Shown: in pieces, positions 1 through 8,996 of the stretch
Position numbering within the stretch: position 1 is the first letter of the stretch
Layout of the letters: every line of letters starts with the position of its first letter
Assembly: GCF_001641695.1 (NCBI RefSeq)
Contig: NZ_LSEF01000091.1
Coordinates: 62,001 to 126,000 of the forward strand
Reading direction: 5' to 3'
Length of the DNA stretch: 64,000 bases
DNA from: Bradyrhizobium neotropicale
Lineage (GTDB): Bacteria; Pseudomonadota; Alphaproteobacteria; Rhizobiales; Xanthobacteraceae
Notes under the pieces: model-generated
What the model was told of the DNA's origin: nothing
Databases searched by the model: none
Seen by the model: the letters and a program-made list of their open reading frames with translations, nothing else
Position numbers and translations under genes: made by a program

Positions 1-2
1 CG

Positions 3-1466
3 CCGCTGCTCGCCGCCGAGCTCGGCGAGGCCATGTCCGAGAGCCAGTCACGGCCGGATCTGACCCGCTCTCCTCTCTTCCCGCTGACTGCCGACCGCGA
101 CAAGGCGCGCTTCAGCGCCTGGTACCAGATGATGCCGCGCAGCCAGAGCGGCGTGCCCGGCCGGCACGGGACGCTGAGGGACTGCATCGCGCGCGTGCCC
201 GACATCGCTGCGATGGGCTTTGACGTGCTCTACTTCACACCGATCCATCCGATCGGCCACACGCGACGCAAGGGCCGCAACAATGCACCGATCGCCAGCA
301 AAGGCGATCCCGGCTCGCCCTACGCCATCGGCGGCGCCGAGGGCGGGCACGATGCCTTGCATCCCGAGCTCGGCACGATCGAGGATTTCCGCGCGTTGGT
401 CGCAACCTGCCTCGAATACGGCGTCGAGCTCGCGCTCGATTTCGCCGTGCAGTGCTCGCCGGATCACCCCTGGCTGACGCAGCATCCGCAATGGTTCAAA
501 TGGCGGCCGGACCGCTCGGTGAGGGCCGCGGACCGCCCCTATTCCGATATCGTCATCCCCGATTTCGCCTGCATCGACAGGACCGCTCTGTGGAGCGCTT
601 TCCGCGACGTCATGCTGTTCTGGATCGACCACGGTGTGACCATTTTCGCCGTCGACAATCACGATACCGCGCCGCTCCCGTTCTGGGACTGGCTGATCCG
701 CGACATCCGCCGCCGACATCCCGAGGTGATCCTGTTCTCCAAGACATATACGCGGCCGAAGCCGATGAAGGGGCTGGCCAAGCTTGGTGTCGCGCAGTCC
801 TTCAGCTACTTCCCCTGGCGCACGCAGAAATGGGAGCTGGAGCAATATCTCGGCCAGCTCACCAACTATCCCGAACGGGACTTCTATCGTCCGAACCTGT
901 TCGTCAACACGCCTGACCTGTTGCCCTATCATCTCCAGGGCGGCGAGGCCTGGGCGTTCAAGTCGCGGGTTGCGCTGGCGGCGACACTTTCGGGCAATTA
1001 CGGCGTCTACAGCGGGTTCGAGCTTCTGGAACACTCCGCCATCCCCGGCCGCGAGGAATATCTCGATTCCGAAAAATACCAGATCCGGTCACGCGACTGG
1101 AACCGGCCCGGCAACATCAAGGGCTACATCGCCGCGCTCAATCGCATCCGCAGCGAGAACATGGCGCTGCAGCAGACGGCCAATCTCCGCTTCCTCGCCA
1201 TCGAGGACGGCGAAACGCTCGCCTTCGCAAAGGAGGCGGCCGATCCGGCCAACACCGTCGTGGTCGTGATCGCCCTCTCGCGCCGTGCGCGCGAATTCTG
1301 GCTGGCGCTCGGCGACATCACGGTTGACGCCGGCGGAGATCGGCACCACGTCACGGTCCTCGAAAACCTCCTGACGGGCGAACAGTCCCGCATCGAATGG
1401 GGTGGGATCAGGTTGCACATCGATCCCGACCGCGATCCGGCGCTGCTGTTCCGCTGCCTGGCGTAA
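3..1466 (+). CDS. glgE: GlgE-like maltosyltransferase with degenerate active site (5' end outside window)
   Basis: The frame is open from base 3, so the gene starts left of the window; the first internal ATG is at 33. The protein follows GlgE (alpha-1,4-glucan:maltose-1-phosphate maltosyltransferase, GH13) throughout: ARFSAWYQMMPRS, PIHPIGHTRRKGRNN, EGGHDALHPELGT, LDFAVQCSPDHPW and EEYLDSEKY are all present. The GH13 catalytic set is damaged. The R-x-D motif reads A-V-D (Ala at 648-650, nucleophile Asp kept at 654-656), and the acid/base Glu of the family's AEAFTRP segment is Lys in SKTYTRP (741-743). The third Asp (NTPDLL, 915-917) is kept. The family's NPHTKP reads NHDTAP, and the lysine pair of NPPKKYQD is absent; I recall these regions lining the phosphate pocket. 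Family assignment is firm; activity is doubtful. It is the first visible gene of the operon, 11 bp before treS. Confidence 0.88.
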   Translation, partial: PLLAAELGEAMSESQSRPDLTRSPLFPLTADRDKARFSAWYQMMPRSQSGVPGRHGTLRDCIARVPDIAAMGFDVLYFTPIHPIGHTRRKGRNNAPIASKGDPGSPYAIGGAEGGHDALHPELGTIEDFRALVATCLEYGVELALDFAVQCSPDHPWLTQHPQWFKWRPDRSVRAADRPYSDIVIPDFACIDRTALWSAFRDVMLFWIDHGVTIFAVDNHDTAPLPFWDWLIRDIRRRHPEVILFSKTYTRPKPMKGLAKLGVAQSFSYFPWRTQKWELEQYLGQLTNYPERDFYRPNLFVNTPDLLPYHLQGGEAWAFKSRVALAATLSGNYGVYSGFELLEHSAIPGREEYLDSEKYQIRSRDWNRPGNIKGYIAALNRIRSENMALQQTANLRFLAIEDGETLAFAKEAADPANTVVVVIALSRRAREFWLALGDITVDAGGDRHHVTVLENLLTGEQSRIEWGGIRLHIDPDRDPALLFRCLA

Positions 1467-1477
1467 GGGCGCACGCC

Positions 1478-4400
1478 ATGAATGTTCTCTCCTCCGTTGA
1501 CACCAAGAAGATTGAGGTTGCCGAGATCGTGGACGAGCTCTGGTACAAGGACGCCATCATCTACCAGCTCCACGTCAAGGCCTTCGCCGACAGCAACAAT
1601 GACGGCATCGGCGACTTCGCCGGGCTGACCGAGAAGCTGCCCTATCTCCAGGACCTCGGCGTCACCGCGCTATGGCTCTTGCCGTTCTACCCTTCGCCCG
1701 GCCGCGACGACGGTTACGACATCGCCGACTACGGATCGGTCAATCCCGATTTCGGGACGATGAAGGATTTCAAGCGCTTCATCCAGGAAGCGCAGCGCCG
1801 CGGTCTGCGGGTGATCACCGAGCTCGTCGTCAACCACACCTCGGACCAGCACAAATGGTTCAAGCGCGCGCGCCGCAGCCAACCTGGCTCGAGCGCGCGG
1901 AACTGGTATGTCTGGAGCGACTCCGACCAGAAGTACCAGGGCACGCGGATCATCTTCACCGACACGGAGAAATCCAACTGGACCTGGGATACGGAGGCCG
2001 GCGCCTTCTACTGGCACCGCTTCTTCTCGCACCAGCCGGATCTCAATTTCGACAATCCGCGCGTCGTCAGTGCCCTCATCCAGGTGATGAAGCGCTGGCT
2101 CGATGCCGGGGTCGACGGCTTCCGGCTGGACGCCATTCCCTATCTCTGCGAGCGCGAAGGCACCTCGAACGAGAACCTCCCCGAGACGCATACGATCATC
2201 AAGCGCCTGCGCCAGGAACTCGACGCCTACTCCAAGGGAAAGCTGCTGCTGGCCGAAGCCAATCAATGGCCGGAGGACGTGCAGGAATATTTTGGCCGTG
2301 GCGACGAGTGCCACATGGCCTATCACTTCCCGCTGATGCCGCGCATCTACATGGCGATCGCGCAGGAGGATCGCTTCCCGATCACCGACATCCTGCGCCA
2401 GACGCCGGACATTCCCGCAAGCTGCCAATGGGCGCTGTTCCTGCGCAACCATGACGAGCTGACGCTGGAAATGGTCACGGACGTCGAGCGCGACTATCTG
2501 TGGTCGACCTACGCCAACGATCCTCGCGCGCGCATCAATCTCGGCATCCGCCGGCGCCTCGCGCCGCTGATGGACAACGACCGCCGCAAGATCGAGCTGA
2601 TGAATTCGCTGCTGCTGTCGTTCCCCGGCACGCCGATCATCTATTATGGCGACGAGATCGGCATGGGCGACAACATCTATCTCGGCGACCGCAACGGCGT
2701 ACGCACGCCGATGCAGTGGAGCCCGGACCGCAATGGCGGCTTCTCCCGCTGCGATCCCGCCCGCCTCTACGCCCCGCTGATCATGGATCCCGTCTATGGC
2801 TATGAGGCGGTCAATGTGGAGGCGCAGTCGCGCAGCCTGTCGTCGCTGCTGAGCGGCACCAAGCGGCTGATCTCGGTGCGCAAGTCAACGCTCGCCTTCG
2901 GCCGCGGCACCATGACCTTCATCCGCCCGGCCAACCGCGCGGTGCTCGCCTATGTCAGGCAGTACCGTGACGAGGTGATCCTCTGCGTCGCGAACCTCTC
3001 GCGTGCCGCACAGGCGACCGAGCTCGACCTGACGCCGTGGAAGGACCGCATCCCGCAGGAAATGCTCGGTCGCACCCGCTTCCCGGCGATCGGCGAACTG
3101 CCCTACATGATCACGCTCGGGCCGTACGGCTTCTACTGGTTCCAGCTCCTGGAGCGCGACAAGTCCGAGCCGATCGTGCCGCGCGCGGTGCCGGAATTCG
3201 AAACGCTCGTGGTGCCGGTCAACTCGACCTGGGTGTCGCTCGCCCGCGAACGCAGCGTGTTCGAGAGCGACGTGCTGCCAGGGTTCCTGTCGCGGACGCG
3301 GTGGTATCCCGAGCATGACCCCAAGCAGATCCGGCCTCAGCTCACCTCGGCAGTCCCGTTCTGCGACATCGGCGACAACCGGCCCTGGATCGCCTTCTTC
3401 GAGGCGACGCAGCACGACACACCCGCGCGCTACGTGCTGCCGATGCAGATCGAGTGGGTGCGCTTCGACCGCGAGCGGTTCAACCCGAAAGCGCTCGCCG
3501 CCGTGCGCCAGGGGGCGCGCGAGGGCACTCTGCTGGACGTCGCGACCGACCAGATCTTCATCGGCCTGTTCCTGCGCAACCTGTCGCAGAACCTCGTGGT
3601 GGAGGAGAACAATCTGCGGCTGGAGTTCAAGTCGACCAGCCTTTTCGCCGACTACGCCGTCAAGGAGCCCGAACGCATCCGCGCGATCGAGCAATCGAAC
3701 AGCACCGCCCTCGTCGACAACAAGTATGTCGTCAAGATGTACCGGCAACTCGAAAGCGGTACCAATCCCGAGATCGAGATCGGCCATTACCTCACGGAGG
3801 TCGCCCGCTTTGCCAACACGCCGGCGCTGCTCGGCAGCGTCGAGCTGGTCGAAGGCGACCAGCGCAGCGCGCTCGGCGTCCTGCACGCCTATGTCGAGAA
3901 CCAGGGCGACGGCTGGGCCGTGACCGCGTCCCATCTCGACCGTTATATCGACGAGCAGCGGCTGTGGATGGCGAGCCACCAGATGTCTCACGACAGCCAG
4001 GAGCCCGCGTCCTATCTGCACCACCTGGTGCAGACCGGCCGGCGCCTCGCCGAGTTGCACATGGCGTTGGCCGCAGCAAAGCCTGGCGACCTCGCCGCCG
4101 AGCCGATCGAACCGGCGCACGTCAACCGCTGGATCACCGATCTCAAGGCCCGCGCCGACCGGATCTGCGAGCGCCTCACCGAAAGCCGCGAGGCCTTCCG
4201 CGACGCCGATCGCGCACTGGTCGACCAGCTCTCGGAGATGCGTGCGGGCCTCGCCGACCGGCTGACGACACTATTGCCATCGGGTCTCAGCGGGTTGAAC
4301 ATCCGTCATCATGGCGACTTCCGCCTCGGGCAAACTCTGATCGTGAAGGACGATATCTTCATCATCGACTTCGACGGCAATCCGCACCTGCCGCTCGCCG

Positions 4401-4774
4401 ACCGGCGGCGCAAGGCGCCGGCCGCCCGCGACGTCGCCGGCCTGATCGGCTCGATCGAGCTTGCTGCGTCCGCTGCGTTCCATCGCGCCCTCGCCGGCGC
4501 CCCCGATGAGCAGGACCGGCTCGCAGCCGCGCTCGGCGAATGGCGCGAACGCGCCACGGCGACGTTCCTGACCGCCTATCGCGAAGCCATGACGAACCGG
4601 CAGCTCTGGCCAAATGATCCGCAATCGACGGACGGCCTGTTAAGGTTTTTCATGCTTGATCACGCATTCGATGAGGTGGAGTACGAGCTGTCCCACCGGC
4701 CGGAGGGGCTCAACGCTCCGCTGACCGGGCTGCTCCGCATTCTGTCCAATGCCGAGAGCGAAGCACATGCCTAA
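1478..4774 (+). CDS. treS: trehalose synthase / maltokinase fusion (TreS-Mak)
   Basis: Bifunctional cytoplasmic enzyme of 1098 residues. The N-terminal half (about residues 20-570) is TreS (trehalose to maltose isomerase, GH13) with intact catalytic motifs: DGFRLDAIPY, LLAEANQWPED and FLRNHDELTLEM. The C-terminal half (about 590-1098) is a maltokinase (Pep2/Mak) that makes maltose 1-phosphate, with the kinase-like HHGDFRLGQ and IIDFDGNP motifs; the usual DFEGEP is DFDGNP here. Fusions of this type are known in many bacteria. The ATG at 1478 is preferred because the family begins close to WYKDAIIYQLHVKAF; the frame is open further upstream but would overlap the previous gene. It supplies the substrate that GlgE normally uses, so its pairing with an altered GlgE is notable. 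Followed directly by glgB with an 8-bp overlap. Confidence 0.95.
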   Translation: MNVLSSVDTKKIEVAEIVDELWYKDAIIYQLHVKAFADSNNDGIGDFAGLTEKLPYLQDLGVTALWLLPFYPSPGRDDGYDIADYGSVNPDFGTMKDFKRFIQEAQRRGLRVITELVVNHTSDQHKWFKRARRSQPGSSARNWYVWSDSDQKYQGTRIIFTDTEKSNWTWDTEAGAFYWHRFFSHQPDLNFDNPRVVSALIQVMKRWLDAGVDGFRLDAIPYLCEREGTSNENLPETHTIIKRLRQELDAYSKGKLLLAEANQWPEDVQEYFGRGDECHMAYHFPLMPRIYMAIAQEDRFPITDILRQTPDIPASCQWALFLRNHDELTLEMVTDVERDYLWSTYANDPRARINLGIRRRLAPLMDNDRRKIELMNSLLLSFPGTPIIYYGDEIGMGDNIYLGDRNGVRTPMQWSPDRNGGFSRCDPARLYAPLIMDPVYGYEAVNVEAQSRSLSSLLSGTKRLISVRKSTLAFGRGTMTFIRPANRAVLAYVRQYRDEVILCVANLSRAAQATELDLTPWKDRIPQEMLGRTRFPAIGELPYMITLGPYGFYWFQLLERDKSEPIVPRAVPEFETLVVPVNSTWVSLARERSVFESDVLPGFLSRTRWYPEHDPKQIRPQLTSAVPFCDIGDNRPWIAFFEATQHDTPARYVLPMQIEWVRFDRERFNPKALAAVRQGAREGTLLDVATDQIFIGLFLRNLSQNLVVEENNLRLEFKSTSLFADYAVKEPERIRAIEQSNSTALVDNKYVVKMYRQLESGTNPEIEIGHYLTEVARFANTPALLGSVELVEGDQRSALGVLHAYVENQGDGWAVTASHLDRYIDEQRLWMASHQMSHDSQEPASYLHHLVQTGRRLAELHMALAAAKPGDLAAEPIEPAHVNRWITDLKARADRICERLTESREAFRDADRALVDQLSEMRAGLADRLTTLLPSGLSGLNIRHHGDFRLGQTLIVKDDIFIIDFDGNPHLPLADRRRKAPAARDVAGLIGSIELAASAAFHRALAGAPDEQDRLAAALGEWRERATATFLTAYREAMTNRQLWPNDPQSTDGLLRFFMLDHAFDEVEYELSHRPEGLNAPLTGLLRILSNAESEAHA

Positions 4775-6914
4775 ACTGCCCGCCGAAGCCTATGCGATCA
4801 TCGAGGGCCGCCACTCCGACCCCTTCCACTATCTCGGGCTGCATCCCGAGGGCAACAGAAGCGTCGTGCGCGCCTTCCTGCCCGAGGCCTCCAATGTCGA
4901 GGCGATCGGCGAACACGGCGAGGTGGCAAGGCTCGACCGCGTCCACGACGCCGGCCTGTTCGTCGGCGCACTCCCGAACGGCTCGAAGCGCTATCAATTG
5001 CGTGCGAAATTCGGCGACAGCGTCGTCGAGTTCGAGGACGCCTACCGCTTCCCGCCGATCCTGACCGACTTCGACCTCTATCTGCTCGGCGAAGGCACCC
5101 ATCAGCGCCTCTACGACAAGCTCGGCGCGCATCCGATGACGCTCGACGGCGTCGACGGCATCGGCTTCGTGGTGCTGGCCCCGAATGCACGGCGCGTCAG
5201 CGTGGTCGGCGATTTCAATTTCTGGGACGCGCGGCGCCATCCCATGCGGGTGCGCGGCATCGGCTATTGGGAATTGTTCATCCCGCATGCCAAGGCGGGC
5301 AATCACTACAAGTTCGACATCGTCGGTCCGCACGGTCACCAAGTCCCGTTGAAGTCAGACCCGCTGGCGTTCGCGACCGAGGTGCGGCCGAAGACGGCGT
5401 CGATCGTATTCGACGAGGAACATCTGCCGCGGCCGCGCCCGGCGCCCGACGGCATCAACGCGCTGTCGGCGCCAATGTCGATCTACGAGGTCCATCTCGG
5501 CTCGTGGCGGCGCAAGAACGACAATGAATGGCTGACCTATCGCGAACTGGCCGAGCAGTTGCCGGCCTATGTCCGCGACATGGGCTTCACGCATGTCGAA
5601 TTCCTGCCTGTCAGCGAGCATCCCTTCGACGGCTCCTGGGGCTATCAGCCGACCGGCCTCTATGCACCGACCAGCCGCTTTGGCCCGCCGGAGGACTTTG
5701 CCGCCCTCGTCGATGCCTGCCATCGCGAAGGCATTGCCGTGCTGCTCGACTGGGTGCCCGGCCACTTCCCGGACGATCCGCACGGGCTCGGCCATTTCGA
5801 CGGCACCTCGCTCTACGAGCATGCCAATCCGCTCCAGGGCCGCCACCTCGACTGGGGCACGCTGATCTACAATTACGGCCGCACCGAAGTGATGAACTTC
5901 CTGGTGTCGAACGCGCTGTTCTGGCTGGAGCGCTACGCGATCGACGGCCTGCGCGTCGACGCGGTGGCCTCCATGCTCTACCTCGACTACAGCCGCCCCG
6001 CGGGCGCCTGGATCCCGAACCAGTATGGCGGGCGGGAAAACATCGAGGCGATCGCGTTCCTGCGCCGCTTCAACACCGAGGTGTTTGCGCGTTTCCCGCA
6101 GGCAACCACGGCGGCCGAGGAATCCACCGCATGGCCGCAGGTCTCGCGCCCAGTCGAATTCGGCGGGCTCGGCTTCGGCTACAAGTGGAACATGGGCTGG
6201 ATGCACGACACGCTGAACTACATCAGCAAGGACCCGATCTACCGCAAGCATCATCACGGCGAGATCCTCTTCGGCCTGCACTACGCCTTCTCGGAAAACT
6301 TCATCCTGCCGCTGTCGCACGACGAGGTCGTGCACGGCAAGCGCTCGATCCTGGGGCGGATGCCCGGCGACGAGTGGCAGCGCTTCGCGAACTTGCGCGC
6401 CTATTACAGCTTCATGTTCGGCCATCCCGGCAAGAAGCTGCTATTCATGGGCGCGGAGATCGCGCAGGGCCGCGAATGGAATCACGACCAGTCGCTCGAC
6501 TGGCACCTGCTCGAATACAGGAACCATTCCGGCATCCAGGCGCTGATCCGCGATCTCAACCGGCTGTATCGCGCGGTACCGGCGCTGCACCAGATGGATT
6601 GCGACCATGCCGGCTTCGAATGGCTGATCACCGACGATGCCAACCGCAACACCTTCGCCTGGATGCGCAAGGGATTCGACGAACACGCACGCTGTCTCGT
6701 GATCGTCAACTTCTCACCCAACGTCTATCGCAACTACCGCGTTCGCGTGCCCTTTGCCGGCAAGTGGAAAGAGGTGTTCAATTCGGACTCCGCCCATTAT
6801 GGCGGCAGCAATGTCGGGAACGTCGGAGAGGTTCTCGCCGTTGACGGCAAGACGCCAGAGCTCCGCCTCACCATTCCGCCGCTCGCCGCGATCTTCCTCG
6901 TTCCGGAAAGCTGA
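4767..6914 (+). CDS. glgB: 1,4-alpha-glucan branching enzyme GlgB
   Basis: Introduces alpha-1,6 branches into glycogen (EC 2.4.1.18). About 715 residues, the normal length. It has an N-terminal carbohydrate-binding/immunoglobulin-like region (DPFHYLGLHP near the start, VSVVGDFNFWD later), the GH13 barrel and a C-terminal beta domain. Catalytic motifs are intact: DGLRVDAVASMLYLDY, AEESTAWP and LPLSHDEVVHGK. Two starts are possible, 4749 and 4767. I chose 4767 because a purine-rich GAGAGCGAAG lies just upstream and the ATG overlaps the treS stop, a common coupling. Part of the glgE-treS-glgB-glgX-treZ-treY run. Confidence 0.95.
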   Translation: MPKLPAEAYAIIEGRHSDPFHYLGLHPEGNRSVVRAFLPEASNVEAIGEHGEVARLDRVHDAGLFVGALPNGSKRYQLRAKFGDSVVEFEDAYRFPPILTDFDLYLLGEGTHQRLYDKLGAHPMTLDGVDGIGFVVLAPNARRVSVVGDFNFWDARRHPMRVRGIGYWELFIPHAKAGNHYKFDIVGPHGHQVPLKSDPLAFATEVRPKTASIVFDEEHLPRPRPAPDGINALSAPMSIYEVHLGSWRRKNDNEWLTYRELAEQLPAYVRDMGFTHVEFLPVSEHPFDGSWGYQPTGLYAPTSRFGPPEDFAALVDACHREGIAVLLDWVPGHFPDDPHGLGHFDGTSLYEHANPLQGRHLDWGTLIYNYGRTEVMNFLVSNALFWLERYAIDGLRVDAVASMLYLDYSRPAGAWIPNQYGGRENIEAIAFLRRFNTEVFARFPQATTAAEESTAWPQVSRPVEFGGLGFGYKWNMGWMHDTLNYISKDPIYRKHHHGEILFGLHYAFSENFILPLSHDEVVHGKRSILGRMPGDEWQRFANLRAYYSFMFGHPGKKLLFMGAEIAQGREWNHDQSLDWHLLEYRNHSGIQALIRDLNRLYRAVPALHQMDCDHAGFEWLITDDANRNTFAWMRKGFDEHARCLVIVNFSPNVYRNYRVRVPFAGKWKEVFNSDSAHYGGSNVGNVGEVLAVDGKTPELRLTIPPLAAIFLVPES

Positions 6915-6917
6915 CCC

Positions 6918-8996
6918 ATGCGCCTGACCGCCGGATCGTCCGCACGCCTCGGCGCAAGTTGGGACGGACGCGGCACCAACTTCGCGCTGTTCTCGGCCCA
7001 CGCGCAGAAGGTCGAGCTTTGCCTGTTCGACAGCCAGGGCCGCCGCGAGCTCGAACGCATCGAACTGCCGGAGCGCACCGAGGACGTCTGGCACGGCTAT
7101 CTCAACGACGTCTCACCGGGTCAGCTCTACGGCTATCGCGTGCACGGCCCCTACGAGCCCGAGCACGGCCACCGCTTCAACGCCAACAAGCTGCTGCTCG
7201 ACCCCTATGCCAAACGGCTCGCCGGACGGCTGGTCTGGAGCGATGCGCATTTCGCATACCGCACCGGCAGCCCACGCGAGGACCTGTCGTTCGACCGGCG
7301 CGACAACGCACGCGGCATGCCCAAGGCGGTCGTGCTCGACGAGACCTTCAACTGGGGCCGGCGCGAGATCCGGCCGCACATCGCCTGGGAAGACACCGTC
7401 ATCTACGAGGCCCACGTCAAGGGCCTGACGCAGAAGCGCGACGATGTGCCGCCGAACCTGCGCGGCACCTATGGCGGCCTGTCGTCGCCGGCGATGATCG
7501 AGCATCTGAAGAAGCTCGGCGTCACCACCGTCGAGCTGCTGCCGATCCACAGCTTCGTCGACGACCGCATATTGGTAGAGAAGAAGCTCGCCAATTACTG
7601 GGGCTACAACACGCTGTCGTTCTTCGCGCCCGAGCCGCGCTACGCCCAGGACAATGCACTCGACTCCTTCCGCACCACGGTCGCGCGCCTGCACGATGCC
7701 GGCATCGAGGTGATGCTCGACGTCGTCTACAACCACACCGCGGAAGGCAATCATCTGGGGCCGACGCTGTGCTACCGCGGCATCGACAACGCTTCCTATT
7801 ACTGGCTGAACCGCGAGAACCCTCGCTACTATGATGACTTCACCGGCTGCGGCTCGTCGGTGAACCTCACCCATCCGCGCGTGCTGCAGATGGTGATGGA
7901 TTCACTGCGCTACTGGGTCGAGGTCTGCCATGTCGACGGCTTCCGCTTCGACCTCGCCACCACGCTGGCGCGTGGCCCGAACGGCTATGACCGCGGCAGC
8001 TCGTTCCTGACTGCCGTCCGCCAGGACCCGGTGCTCGCCAACGTCAAGCTCGTCGCCGAGCCCTGGGATCTGGGGCTCGGCGGCTACCAGGTCGGCGCAT
8101 TCCCTTCGCAATGGTCGGAATGGAACGACCGCTATCGCAGCGCCATGCGCCGTTACTGGAGCGGCGAAGGCAGCCTGATCGGCGACATCTCCAGCCGTAT
8201 GACCGCGTCCTCCGACCTGTTCAACCATGACGGGCGGCGGCTGCGCGCCAGCATCAATCACATCACCGTCCATGACGGCTTCACACTCGCCGACCTCTTC
8301 AGCTACAACCAGAAGCACAACGAGGCCAATGGCGAGGACAATCGCGACGGCTCCAACGACAACCACAGCAACAATTGCGGTGTCGAGGGTCCGACCGACG
8401 ACCCAAAAATCCTCGGGCTGCGCAGGCAGCTCCGGAAGAACGTGCTGGCCTGCCTGATGCTGGCGCAGGGTGTGCCGCTGCTCCTCGCCGGCGACGAGGT
8501 CGGCAACTCGCAGTCAGGCAACAATAACGCCTATTGCCAGGACAATGAGGTCGGCTGGGTCGGCTGGAACAATCTCGGCCACGAGGGCGAGGACATGGTC
8601 GATTTCGTCGCCCATCTCGCGGACATCCGCCGCCGCTTCTCGCAACTGCGCAGCCACCGCTGGCTCGACGGCCGTCCCACGGAGGGCGCATCGTACGGCG
8701 TCCTGTGGCTGACGCCTCTCGGCGAGGAGATGAAGGAGAGCGACTGGGATTTCCCCGATGGGCGCTTTCTCTCCTATGTGATGGGGCCGATGGAACCGGG
8801 CGGACCTGCGATCTTTATTGTCCTGAACGCCGCACCCGAAGAGATCGCATTCAGATTGCCCAACATGACCGAACACACGAGCTGGCAGCAGATCCTGAAC
8901 ACGACTGAGGCCAAACTGAACACGATCGAATTTGCGCCTGGAAGCGACAGCAAGGCGCCGCCGCGCTCGGTGCTCGCCTTCGCGGGCGCGCTATGA
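6918..8996 (+). CDS. glgX: glycogen debranching enzyme GlgX
   Basis: Isoamylase-type GH13 enzyme of 692 residues that hydrolyses alpha-1,6 branches, usually of phosphorylase-limited glycogen. It shows an N-terminal CBM48-like region (GTNFALFSAHAQKVELCLFD), and the barrel motifs VDGFRFDLATTL, VAEPWDLG and ITVHDGFTLADL, followed by the NQKHNEANGEDNRDG segment typical of GlgX/TreX. It starts 3 bp after the glgB stop. Its stop overlaps the treZ start (ATGA at 8993-8996), so the two are probably translationally coupled. The released linear malto-oligosaccharides are the substrates of TreY and TreZ encoded next. Confidence 0.95.
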   Translation: MRLTAGSSARLGASWDGRGTNFALFSAHAQKVELCLFDSQGRRELERIELPERTEDVWHGYLNDVSPGQLYGYRVHGPYEPEHGHRFNANKLLLDPYAKRLAGRLVWSDAHFAYRTGSPREDLSFDRRDNARGMPKAVVLDETFNWGRREIRPHIAWEDTVIYEAHVKGLTQKRDDVPPNLRGTYGGLSSPAMIEHLKKLGVTTVELLPIHSFVDDRILVEKKLANYWGYNTLSFFAPEPRYAQDNALDSFRTTVARLHDAGIEVMLDVVYNHTAEGNHLGPTLCYRGIDNASYYWLNRENPRYYDDFTGCGSSVNLTHPRVLQMVMDSLRYWVEVCHVDGFRFDLATTLARGPNGYDRGSSFLTAVRQDPVLANVKLVAEPWDLGLGGYQVGAFPSQWSEWNDRYRSAMRRYWSGEGSLIGDISSRMTASSDLFNHDGRRLRASINHITVHDGFTLADLFSYNQKHNEANGEDNRDGSNDNHSNNCGVEGPTDDPKILGLRRQLRKNVLACLMLAQGVPLLLAGDEVGNSQSGNNNAYCQDNEVGWVGWNNLGHEGEDMVDFVAHLADIRRRFSQLRSHRWLDGRPTEGASYGVLWLTPLGEEMKESDWDFPDGRFLSYVMGPMEPGGPAIFIVLNAAPEEIAFRLPNMTEHTSWQQILNTTEAKLNTIEFAPGSDSKAPPRSVLAFAGAL

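Noticed and set aside
1397..1477. Upstream extension of treS
   Set aside because: It would overlap the 3' end of the GlgE-like gene by 70 bases and adds residues unlike the family; the ATG at 1478 is better.
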